Made by a program: the position numbers and the translations under genes. The notes under the pieces were generated by a model that made no database searches, was not told the origin of the DNA, and saw only the letters and a program-made list of their open reading frames with translations. Shown here one piece after another: positions 1 through 10,582 of a DNA stretch of 64,000 bases (its first letter is position 1; each line of letters opens with the position of its first letter). The stretch is from Lycocorax pyrrhopterus obiensis (taxonomy: Eukaryota > Chordata > Aves > Passeriformes > Paradisaeidae). The stretch lies in contig JACSVZ010000001.1 in assembly GCA_014706295.1 (NCBI GenBank), positions 43,738,383-43,802,382 on the forward strand, read 5' to 3'.

Positions 1-1156
1 TAGCTAATCTTAGGATGTCTTCTAATATTTGTGGGAGAAATTTTTGAGGCTGAAGAACTGTGTTTAGTCTTGTCTGTTGCCTTTTCTTCAAACTGAGATC
101 AATCGTGCCTAAGAAGAAAAAGGTTTTGCTGTTTTACTGCCTGCTTTATTTTTCTCTTCAGTTGAAACAAAGCAGTATTCTCAGCAGTTTCCAAGCAAAC
201 ACATTGTTTCCAATTACCACTTGGTACTGGTTTCTGTGCCTGGATTACTGAATGCCTTTCCTTTTAGTCAGTTTTCTCTATTTGCAGAGAGTAACATAGT
301 TGTATTGCCATGAGGATGTGTGGTTTGTCTGTATGCATCAATAAACAATATCAATAAAATATGCTTTCAATAACAGGATCATATTGGGTGATATGTTTCA
401 CTGCTGACAATAATAAGTTTCCTAAATTGAGAAGAAGGATTTGCTAGTTTTACTGGAACCTTGATTTAAATGCGTTTCCTGATCTGTTAGTGAGCAAATG
501 TAGAAAAATATCTGCAGGTGACTTTATTCAGCCTACCAATTTATGTCCTTGTATTTTATACCTCCTTTAGACACTCTTACTAGCAATTAAAAATTTAAGC
601 ATCATTATAAAATAATCACGTAAACATTGTTTTAAAAAGTAATTTGGCATTATGTGAAATTTAGTACATTGTGCTCATATTTAAATTTTGGTAAATGAAT
701 TTAGAACCTTATAAACATATATCTTTTATGTAATAATTTCCTTGGGAAATAATGCCCTAAGAGTTGAGAAAGGTCGGCTTCAGCACTGTAAGGTTATCTA
801 GTAGCTCTTATAGTGTAAAGTTTGCACAGTATATGATTTTTAGAAGACACACATGCACATGTCACAATTCATGTGGCTGTTGCTGTAACCTTTTTTTGCG
901 TTACCTTCAGCCTCAACACAAATCAAAATCAGAATGTTATCTGAGTGTTTGTCTTGAATGTGTCACTATCGTGATTTTTTACTACTCTGGAAACCTCTGA
1001 TGGCTCTAATCATTCATTGGCCAAAAAGGCCTTATATACCAGCATGCATTGAAAGATCAAATCTGAATATTCATGAAGACAGGGAAAAATATCTCTACTA
1101 AAGAAGACTGCAATTTAAGGTGGCATCTTAGTCACACGTTTTCATTGTATTGAAAT

Positions 1157-1157
<1 letters not shown>
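1..1157. other. Unique AT-rich non-coding DNA
   Basis: I see no exon, RNA gene or recognisable repeat here. The only open frames are short (under 80 codons) and match no family I know. Many stop codons and A/T runs fit neutral intergenic or intronic sequence. Confidence 0.6.
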
Positions 1158-1191
<34 letters not shown>

Positions 1192-1202
1192 GTGATGATG
1201 AC
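1158..1202. repeat. (GAT)n trinucleotide microsatellite
   Basis: About fourteen GAT units run almost without interruption, with one GGT variant near the right end. The array directly abuts the CR1 fragment on its right, so it may have grown from the insertion junction. Read on the minus strand it gives an artificial poly-isoleucine open frame. Confidence 0.95.
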
Positions 1203-1205
1203 AAG

Positions 1206-1545
1206 GTTGAGTGCCTGTGGGTGAAAATCAGGGGGAAGGGGAGCAGGGTGGATGTCCTGGTAGGTGTCAGTTACAGACCTCTCCTTGCCAGAATGAACAG
1301 GCAGATGATGCATTCTACAGAATGGCTGGCAGAATTCTCACCATCACCAGCTCTTGTACTCACGGGGGTCTTCAGTTTGCCAGATGCCCACTGGAAGTAC
1401 AACACAGCAGACAGGATGAAGTCTAGGAGGTTCCTGGAGTGTGTGGAAAAGAATTTCCTGATTAACTGGCAAGTGAGCCTACTAGGGGACGTGCCTGACT
1501 AGACCTATTTAATACCAGACAGGAGCTTAACAGTGGTCAAAGGGT
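1206..1545 (+). mobile_element. CR1 LINE fragment: ORF2 endonuclease region (broken)
   Basis: This is an internal piece of a chicken-repeat-1 (CR1) non-LTR retrotransposon, from the apurinic-like endonuclease part of ORF2. Reading in frame from 1209 gives ECLWVKIRGK, then DVLVGVSYRP, then PALVLTGVFSLPD, then SRRFLECVEKNFL, in the order expected for CR1 ORF2. The family motif GDFN(L/F)PD appears as GVFSLPD, so the catalytic Asp and following Asn are changed. The frame ends at a stop at 1500-1502; drifting sequence to about 1545 may be the next part of the domain. There is no CR1 3' end here, so this copy was cut on both sides after insertion or is a deletion remnant. It is a dead fragment. Confidence 0.88.
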
Positions 1546-4500
1546 GGTCACTGGGGCTGCCATAAACACTTGAGTTGCTCACTTGAGCACATTGTCTCTT
1601 GCTTGATTGAACAAGGAAAATATTGTGTATTATTATCAAAAAAACCCCAAAAAGCAATATATTCCAAAGAAGATATGAATCCACAGTTTCTGCTTTATAG
1701 TTCATTAGACCAACAGAACTGCAAAAGGAACACTAACTCTTTTGGAAGCCTAATGAAAAACCGAAAGATGATCAAATATGTGTATTAAGATATATTAATA
1801 TCGAAGCTGTGCACTCCTGACTGCCGTTCAAAGGATGATGTTTTTAGGCAATAATGACCATTACAGTGCTATCTTTTTCGTAGGATGAGCTGCATTTTGT
1901 TAAAAATACTGACTTGAACACTTTTATTGGTGTTTTCATGGAACTTCCATTGCAACAATTTTATATGTGTATATAGAAAACAATATTAGAAAAATAGGTA
2001 CATAGTTAAGAAAGTTAAAATTGAAAAGTTAAATTTAATAGTTATATAAGTATATTAGGAAGTCCATATGTGTTCTCCTGTGTCTCAAACACAGTTCCAC
2101 AAGAAGAGAAAGTCTGAGACCTATGTGGCTATCCATGTCCCTTGGAAGAACAGGTTTAGAATTGAATCAGAGTCAGTTAACCTTCCAGAAAACCTCTAAA
2201 ATATATAAGGAGTAGTCTAGAACTTAGCACTTTGAGCATTTACAATAGCCTTTGACATGTATCTTATGAAATATTTTGCAATAAGTGATAATGTAAATAT
2301 TAATAGTTTCTACTAAGGGATGGAAGGAGCAAAAACCCGGGAATTGCTGGTGGTCACACTTAGGTGAATTCAAATGTTTTTAGCCTCTGAAGGATGATCC
2401 TTCTGTATTGTGAACTAGAATAATTTTCTAGGAACACAGTAAAACTTTGCCAAGGCTCTAATTCTTGATTAATTATTTATGTCAAGTGCTTTTACCTTGC
2501 CTGTTTTTCCTAGAATAACATCATTTGACAGACACCAAGGACCTAATTCTGAAGTGGTTATCTCATATCAATTGGTTCCCGTGTGAGAGTACCCAAAGGT
2601 AATATGCATCCGGGTTTCAGAGCTTTCTTTAGTATCAAGAATGAAGTTTGGAAGAAGGCTTAAAAAGTGCAGAAAGGCAGCAAAATGGCAATGAACAATG
2701 CAATAATCCACACGGATTTACACATGTTTTATGTTAATAAACAAAACCCAAACAAAAATAATAGAACAAATTAACTGCAAAATAAGACTTGTACAATTAT
2801 TTTAAGTTCTTACACAGGCTTTTCTGTATGCTTTCAGGTTCTGTGAAACTAGTACTTCTCAGATTATGTTGCTTTTAACATCTCAACCTGTGCAAGTTTA
2901 TGATGCAATGATTAAGCTACGTGTGTGAATCTCTACACAAGATGATGTGCAAGTTTCGGTCTTATCAGAGCCGTACTACAGTGTCTCACATGACTAATTT
3001 CTTCTTCCTTTTCTTATAACCTGGATTCTTACCAACCCTACCAACACAGTTTTTTTGTCTTCCAATGTATTTAGAAGTATTTATTCTGAGGACATGGGTG
3101 GATAAGGGCTTTTATCTTGCCTCTAGCTCTGATATGAAGCAAATTTAAGTAGAACACCTGAAGGTCAGCTAAGTTGCACTGAAAACACAAAAAAGTACAG
3201 GTATGTATTGGCCCGTAGTTACATAACTCACAGAGAAAAATGGAAATCTTTACCCACTTACCTATTATGTGTTGTAATGACTAGGCTTTACATTATTTCC
3301 CAGGGGAACTTTAGCCATCATTTCTGTGAAGCCAAAAAAAAAAGCATTTTAGGGAGAAGGAAGAGAAAGATGACATAAATGCTCTTGGCTCCAACTGATC
3401 TAGGGATTTAAGATTGTTGAACTGTTGCTTCGCTTTTCTTATGCTGTTTTAAATCCTCTAATAAACAAATGGAAAAAGCATACATAAATCTGAAATTCTA
3501 ATTATCTGCCTTTATCAGAGTCCCCAGTATATTTCACTTAATATTAAACAACAATTGTGTTACTACCAAGAACTTTGGAAAGACATGAAAAAATTATTTT
3601 TGTTGAAGTCCATTCAGTCACTGAAATAAATAAATAAATAAACAAATAAATTTTGAAAAGCTCAAAATAACGAGAAGAGAATCAGAAACATAGCAAGCTG
3701 GACAAGATCACATCTTAGGACGATGGTAAAATGTTGCCTAGGACAGGGATTTGCAGAGCCTCATGTTGACTGTGAAATCAGTGGATGAAACAAGATGCTT
3801 TGGCCTCATCATACTGCACGTAGCATCAGAAGATGCTGAAAGACTCACTGCTTCTAAGCACTAATTTTACATCCATAGATAGCCTTTTGTTTGCATTAAT
3901 TTTTCTTTTATTACTTTTCCATTACAAGAGGCATTGTTTCTTGTCTTTTGTAGAACATCAGTTTGTTTAATAACTGTTAGAAACAACAGTCTTTTACTCA
4001 ATCCATATAATATATGTAGTGAGGTTTTCCCAACATTTGCCAATAAGTGCCAAGTTACAATGAGGAGAAAACAATAAAGGAAGGTTTTCAGTGAAAGAAA
4101 GAAACTTCTTCCAAATTACTGTAGTATAACCAAAAACCTAGCCTTGGATGTTACCATGGGGTCAAACAGGACACAGCCTCTCTCAGTCTCTGTACTTTTC
4201 AACTAACAGGGTGCAAATATATAGGTCTTGCACTCGTCAGTACTATGCAGGCTTTGGGGTTTGCCTTACATCATGAGAATGAGTGGCCTGCTCCACACAG
4301 CTTAGAAATTAAAGAACACAAGGCAAGAAACGGAAAAAAAAATTATGGTTTTGTAATTGTCAAAAGAAAAAGTAACAAAATTCAAAGTCAAAGTTGTCCC
4401 ATGAATTTGGAATTATTTTTAGCTGCATAGATTTTTGGCAGAAGAAAATGAGCCAACCAGCCAAGCCCTTATTGCATCAGTTAAAAAGAATACAAGCTGT

Positions 4501-6299
4501 CCTCCAACACATGCCTGAGACAGTGACAGGTCACAACACTTTTGTCTGACTATGAGGTGCCTCGAAGGCCAGAAGCTTCCCCTGGGAGATATGAAATGGA
4601 TTTGTGGCTTTGGCCTGGTGATCAGAAAGCAGGTGTAGATGTCACCATTGACACCAATAGTAAACATTTATACTTAAGGCAGGGGGAATGGCTCAGATAT
4701 TATGGTAGAGGGTGTTTAAAACTTTTTGTAGTAGTCAAAGACTTCTTGATGTCCTTAAGCTTGCAAGCATTGAGTAGGACAAGTGACACCGCACTCCTAC
4801 ACAGCTAATTGGAGAGTACCAAGTTAATTATATGTGTGTTTTAGAATGGCATAAATAAATTTCCACACCACTAGTGACATTAAAAGTAACTACTCATAGA
4901 ATTTAATACTTTAAAATATCTAGTTCAGGACAAAAAACAGGTAAAAATTGGCATGACTGCTCTCAAAAATAAAAGGAGGGTAAATTACTGTCATAAGAAA
5001 AATAGAGACCAAAACAAGAAGGAAGTAAAAGTTATACTGAAGCTGAAGCAAAAACCAGAAAGAATTGAAAATGTTAAAACAATGATTTCAATACTTCTGA
5101 GGCAGCAGCAGAACTGAAATGATGAAGACAACTTTTTAAAAACATACTTAACAGTTCTAGTCCCCTATCTCACACATGAAGTCCTAAACATTTATATCAA
5201 TATTTTTTATTTGGAGTTCTATAGTAAAGTTTATATTTTCTTGTCAATCTTCTGCCCTTTTCTGAAAGAAATAGCATTGTATTGTGCTAACTGGCTCTGT
5301 AGGGTGTGTATCAGTAAATAATATTTAGGCATCCTTACAAATTTCTATTTTTCTGAGTCCTTAGTGCATTCAAAAAGCACAGTCTTAAAAATATTGTATT
5401 AAAATGGTGTTACTCTCCAATTTTTGTCCCATACTGATATATTGCAGTTGATATTCAATACTTTGACTGTTGCTGCAGAATAAACAAGGCTTTCTTTTCT
5501 GGCAGTATAAAATTACTTTGTTAAATTTAGAACCATCAGACTGATTTTTTATTGTACTATTTCTATATATAAGTCATGAAATGACTCTGCAACTCTTTTA
5601 TATAGCAGTGAGAAGCATAAAAATGTAATGCTATTTATGAGTTAATGTTTTCTATTATTCTTTTTGTTCTATAGAAATTTCTCTCCTTTGTGGAATTGGA
5701 GAAGATAAAATGTAAATATAAGTTATGTACAAGTAATAAAATTTACATATTCCACTGTGCATTGAACTACTGGAATCATTTCTACATTGGAAAAATAATG
5801 CCCTTTGTGAAATCCTACATAGTACCAGTAAAACTGCAGAGAGCTGCCAAGTGGTGACAGCATTGTCCCCATTCATACTTAGAAGAGGAAGTATTCTCCT
5901 TATATTTGTGACTGAGATACAAACTCATACACATGGTCATACTATATATAAACTTCCTAAAAGCTAAACCTGAGAAAATATTGATAATAACACTGTATTA
6001 CTTTTTCTGATAAACCAAGAAATATCAGAGTCAGAATTCTTTTCTGGTCTCGGGGAATGAAAACATAGCTCTGATCAGTCTGAGGAATGCCCAGACATGA
6101 CATGGTAAAACAATTCTCATTTAAAAACAAAACAAAGCAAAAAAGAAAAACAAAGAAAGAAAACACTCTCAAAAAAGCTGAAAAAGCATTCAGGGTATGT
6201 AATTCAGGAATGAGTGTCTTTTCCCACTCTGAAAAATGCATGGTTTTCAATTGGACCTCCATATTTACATTTTTTCAGTTTCAGAGTAGCACAGAAGGG
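1546..6299. other. Unique AT-rich non-coding DNA
   Basis: Nothing that I can call as a gene lies in this 4.7-kb stretch. It holds an AAAT microsatellite at about 3624-3651 and an A-rich run at 6119-6170. The largest open frames are about 100 codons, low in complexity, and resemble no protein family. Confidence 0.55.
3624..3651. repeat. (AAAT)n tetranucleotide microsatellite
   Basis: About seven AAAT units with one AAAC variant. Similar short arrays occur at 20762-20780 and 29459-29480. Confidence 0.85.
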
Positions 6300-6832
6300 G
6301 GAATAACAGAATCATATAGATTAAGAAGACCTTTAAGTTAATCTAATCAAACCATAAACTTAGCACTGTCTGGTCCACCACTAAATCATGTCTCTAAGCA
6401 CCACATCTATATGACTTTTGAACACTTTCAGGGTTGTTTGTTCCAGCACTTCTCTGGACAGTCCGTTCTAATGCTTTGCCACCCTTTCAGTGATGCTTTT
6501 TTTCCTAATATATAAATCTAAACCTGGCACAGCTTGAGGCCATTTCTTCTCATCTCATCTCACCTGGAAAAAGAGACCAACCTCCTACCTCGCTACAACC
6601 TCCTTTCAATTATTTTAGAGAGTGATGAGGTTTTCCCTTCTTTCCAGCATCTTTTCTCCAGGATAAATATTTCCAGCTCCCTCACCTGCTCCTCAGAAAA
6701 CTTTTTCTCTAGACCCTTTGTCAATTTTGTCGCCCTTCTCTGGCCTCACTCCAGCAGCTCAATGTTTTTCTTGCTTTGAGGCCCCCAAAACTGAACACAA
6801 TATTCAAGGTACCACTCTTAATGTGAATTATT
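6300..6832 (-). mobile_element. CR1 LINE, 3'-terminal fragment
   Basis: Read on the minus strand this is the last part of a CR1 element: the end of ORF2 followed by the 3' UTR. On the plus strand it shows the reversed signature: an 'acagaatcat' terminus at 6307, then 'agaagacctttaagtt', then 'gttccagcacttctctgg', then 'cacagcttgaggccat', then 'ctggcctcactccagcagct'. These blocks have the same order and spacing as in the copy at 15.6-16.1 kb. The copy is highly diverged and 5'-truncated, the usual fate of target-primed reverse transcription. No open frame of useful length survives. Confidence 0.9.
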
Positions 6833-7849
6833 ATCACAGTATATACCTGTGTATAGCTTTACTCTTGTCTTTGGTAGAAGTGTGAAAGAGATCCTGATCA
6901 CCATTTCTCATTAAAGGCATCAAATTTTCTCTTTCTGAAGCAGAAAACAAATTAATTTTTTCGTGACCATAAATTCCAACTGGATCACTTCTATTTACAA
7001 CTCATTCTCCAACTTCAGAGGTGTTATAGCAGATATTACGGTAATACCACCATAATCCATGAATGAATGATATTCATCTCAACCTGTTTGTGCACATCAA
7101 GACATAGCTGCTTAGTTCTACACCTTGCTGAGTAAATAGACCCCAGTGCATCATTCATCTCACAGGATGGATTTAATTAATTCCTATTTAGAAAGGTTTT
7201 GGTGATTTTCAAAAAAATAATAAAATTCTACTACTCTTACAACCACAGTCAAAATTTTTGAAATGCAATAGAAGATGCATTCTGAAAAATAAACAGTTTG
7301 AAAAGAGAAAAAAGTGTTTGCATCTTGACATGAATAAATTATAGTATTAACTGTGAAAAAAAGAAAAGATCAATAAATTTATACAAATTTACATTTCCAT
7401 TTGCTTATATTTGGCATTGATGACCTGGGATTAAAGTTCCAGATGAATTTTTAATCAGGCGTTTGGGTATACCAGCAAATGCATTGGGGCTTGTGTGAAT
7501 CAAGAACTGTTTTCTTTTTATTTCAAATGAAAATGCGATTAGAGAGAGCATATTTATATATGATATCAGAAAAAATATATTTATTCTAAGTAATGCAAAA
7601 ATCTTGTCTGAAGTCATGTGATTTGTCAGGTTATGCAGGTATTTAAAAATTTTACTCTATCAATATTTATATTTGCAATTTAATTCAGGTATGTTTTCAA
7701 CTATGCAAATAAAAGGGTTTGAGCATGTTTTTTACCAGAGATTTTCTATTTTTTTTCTTCAAACACATTATCCCTGACTCATATATTTAAAACAAAAAAA
7801 AAAGATAGTGAGTGACTGATAAGGTGTTAAAAAATCTCACTAGGTCTCA
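6833..7849. other. Unique AT-rich non-coding DNA
   Basis: No gene or repeat is recognised between the two CR1 copies, apart from A/T-rich runs. Confidence 0.55.
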
Positions 7850-8038
7850 AGTTGTCAACTGAGACAAAGCCAACATTTCTTTCTAAAATTTGCTTTGCCA
7901 GTCTGGACACAATTCTGTGCAATGGGTTCCAGGATGACCCTGCTTGAGCAGGGAGGCTGGACCAGATGAGCAGGTGGCCAGGACCACTGTGGTCCCTTCC
8001 AACCTGACCCATTCTGTGATTCTGTGATTTTGTGATTT
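7850..8038 (+). mobile_element. CR1 LINE, 3'-terminal fragment with octamer tail
   Basis: A short CR1 3' end in plus orientation. Recognisable parts are 'gtctggacacaattctgtgc', 'gatgaccctgcttgagcagg', 'ctggaccagatgagcagg' and 'gtcccttccaacctgaccc'. It ends in three imperfect 8-bp units of the ATTCTGTG type (about 8010-8034), the diagnostic CR1 tail. The 5' limit is approximate because the sequence decays near 7850. The 'gaccctgcttgagcagg' wording suggests a different CR1 subfamily from the copies at 10.3, 21.0 and 39.7 kb. Confidence 0.9.
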
Positions 8039-9175
8039 GGATATAAGGGAAAGCAGAATGAGGGTGAAGGACGAGACTGATATAATTTTAATCTGTGTTG
8101 AAATTGATGTAGGCTTTGCTAACTGGAATGTTTTAAAGGCCAAAGATTTAACCCACAGATATATTGCATTTACTGAGGTAAAACAGGGAAGATGAAGACA
8201 GAAAATGCAGATGTTAAAAAAAAACCAAACCAACACAAAACCTCAAATATAACCGGGCATTGTTTTGCACATTCAAGTGGAATATTGCAGCTGAACCAAA
8301 GTGAACATTCCCAAAGCCTTTAATTTCTATTAAGTTGTTCACCTCTATCCTTCAAATTGTCTGTTTAAAGCACTAAATTCAAATTACATACTCAAAATAC
8401 TTAGGTAAAACTCTGCACTACTAAGAATTTGAAAACAAATAAAACAATGCTGATTTCATCTGTGCAAAGGATATTTATTTGTTCCCAACTAATCACTGCA
8501 ATTTTGTTGTCAAAAGTGATAGAGATATCCACAGAAGAAAATTAGAAAATTTGCAGAAAATAATAATAAAATAATAATTTTATTATTGTTACCCATAAGA
8601 CCATATTGTAGAGAAATTAACATCTAGCCCAGTGAAGATTACCATCTGGAGTTCTAACTCCTAATTTACCATTCTTGGAAAAATAACTTTTATCTTTTTC
8701 TTTTGTTTTTCTTTGCAAAGATAGATGAACTCATATGCACAGATCCTATAGTACAAGATTCCAAGATGCTAACCGTTAATACAAGTTCATTATATTACTA
8801 TTGAATGAGAAGAGATAAAAAATTTCCATTATAAAGATAAAACCCAATAAAATAAACTTACTCATTCTCAGGTCTTTTCACATGGTCTCCAATTTAATTT
8901 CAATGGAATATGAAATAATCTTCTTCATTATCTCTGAAGGGAAATTAGAATTTTTTATTAACAGTCAATGGAGCTAGGAGGAGTCACAGCACTCTGTTAA
9001 TTTGTCAGTCATGTTGTTTATGGAATACTAACCTTGCGATTGTTTCTCTGAATTTTTCATCACTGAATAGTAACACAATTGGTAACTTGGTATGTTTTAT
9101 ACAGTAACAAATCTCTTCCTAAGACGTACTTGCCTCTGTATCTATTAAGATTGCACTTATCTTTCTTCTGTTTTA
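8039..9175. other. Unique AT-rich non-coding DNA
   Basis: No gene is visible. An AAT-rich, partly self-complementary patch lies at about 8559-8590. The rest is low-GC sequence with no recognised family. Confidence 0.55.
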
Positions 9176-9276
9176 TTTTTATTATTTATTATTTTATTAT
9201 TTTTAATTATATATATATATAATTATATATATATTATATAATACTTTATTATTTTATTTTGTTATTATTATTAAAG
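9172..9276. repeat. AT-rich low-complexity tract with a perfect palindrome
   Basis: A run of about 100 bp made almost wholly of A and T (TTTA/TTA/TA units). It includes a perfect 22-bp palindrome, 9204-9225, of the TAATTA-(TA)n-TAATTA form. Confidence 0.9.
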
Positions 9277-9319
9277 AAAATAATCTCTGCAAGTACTTCA
9301 CACTCCCAAAGAGAGGGAC

Positions 9320-9600
9320 TGTCATCATTTAACCCCAGTAGGCAGCTCAGCCCCACATGGCTGATCACTCACTCTCCCCTGGTGGGAAAATCAGAAGGGT
9401 AAAAGTAAGAAAACTTGTGGGTTGAGATAAGGACAGTTTATCAGATAAAACAAGAGCCACATGCACAAAGCAAAGCAAGGAATTCATTCACCATTGCCAT
9501 GGGCAGACAAGCGTTCTCCCAGAAAGCTGGGCTCCACCATGAATAACAGTTACTTGGGATACAAATGTCATCACTCAAAATGTTCCACCCTTTCTCCTTC
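9320..9600 (-). mobile_element. Avian endogenous retrovirus LTR remnant
   Basis: Seen from the plus strand the block starts TGTC at 9320 and runs 'aaccccagtaggcagctcag', 'gatcactcactctcccctgg', 'aaaacttgtgggttgagata', 'aaggaattcattcacc' and 'gttacttgggatacaaatg'. I associate this text with a common long terminal repeat of neoavian (especially passerine) genomes, in reverse orientation. The 9320 end would be the LTR 3' end (reading ...GACA on the minus strand). On the minus strand 'ataaactgtc' near 9435-9444 is where a poly(A)-type signal would lie. Similarity fades after the CT-rich stretch at about 9590-9610, so most of U3 is missing or decayed. No viral gene is attached. Class assignment (ERVK versus ERVL) is not possible by eye. 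Confidence 0.7.
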
Positions 9601-10342
9601 TTTCTCCTCGGTTTTACCTCTTATCACAGTTTCTGCTACTTTCAGATATGCTAAGATATGAACAGGGTAAAATATTTAATTCATTGCTGTCAGATTTAAT
9701 TTTGAGCATCTTATATTTATTTCTAGAAGTAATCAAGGCACCCAAACTTTTTGTTTTTGAAGCATTCCTTAGTAATTTGCTTATGTTAAGGAACGAGCCA
9801 GAGGTAGAACCTGGAAAAAAATCAATTATCAGTTGTGAAATCTAGAGTGAATTGTCTCACTTAGACCTTCTTTCAATATCACAGTGCTTTCACAGTTTTT
9901 TTGTTTCTTTGTTTGTTTTTACACACTGTTGAAATAGCAGCGCATGTGATTATGGAGATACACCACGAAAATATTTTACAAGCCATTCTGAAAATCTGTA
10001 CTGTGTTTCAGGACATGCTGCGAAAGAAAAGTAAAACTGATTTTTAAAAGCATGTTGGAAACAAAATTAAGTCATGGAAAATTTTCCATTCTTTGCTTTA
10101 TTAAGTAATTTTTGGGTTATTTAGTCTCAAGTTGTCATTGACTCAGCAATCTACCTATCACATTCACTTGAATTTATGAATATAGCCTGATTAAATAAAA
10201 TTGATTATAAATATTATTATTATGATGCTTGCTTTTTAAAATTTTTTTAAGAGCTATAACTGTAAACCACAAAGATTTCTGTGGAAAGTTAAATGTCATA
10301 CTGTCATTCCGTAATCAGAGCTCCAATGAATAAAGAGAAACA
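9601..10342. other. Unique non-coding DNA between LTR remnant and CR1
   Basis: Nothing recognised. It may include the decayed remainder of the LTR at its left edge. Confidence 0.5.
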
Positions 10343-10582
10343 GAGTAGGTTTAGATTAGATGATAGGAAGAAACTCTTTACTGTGAGGTGTGTGAGGCGC
10401 TGAACACGTTGCCCAAAGAAGTGGTGGATGTCCCATCCATGGAAGTGTTCAAGGACAGATTCATTGAGCCTTTGAGCAACCTGCTCTGGTGGAAGGTGTC
10501 CCTGTTAATGTCAGGGGGGGTGGAACTAGATGATCTTTAAGGTCCCCTCCAACCCAAACAGTTCTATGGTTCTATTCTATGA
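10343..10582 (+). mobile_element. CR1 LINE, 3'-terminal fragment
   Basis: A 240-bp CR1 3' end in plus orientation. In order: 'ggtttagattagatgatagg', 'gaagaaactctttactgtga', 'gttgcccaaagaagtggtgg', 'atggaagtgttcaaggacag', 'gatgatctttaaggtcccct', then a tail of two ATTCTATG-type units ending at about 10582. It is less diverged than the copy at 6.3 kb. The 5' truncation point is about 10343. Confidence 0.95.

Noticed and set aside
1221..1502. 93-codon plus-strand open frame as a gene
   Set aside because: It is a CR1 endonuclease fragment with a mutated catalytic motif and no flanking element body.
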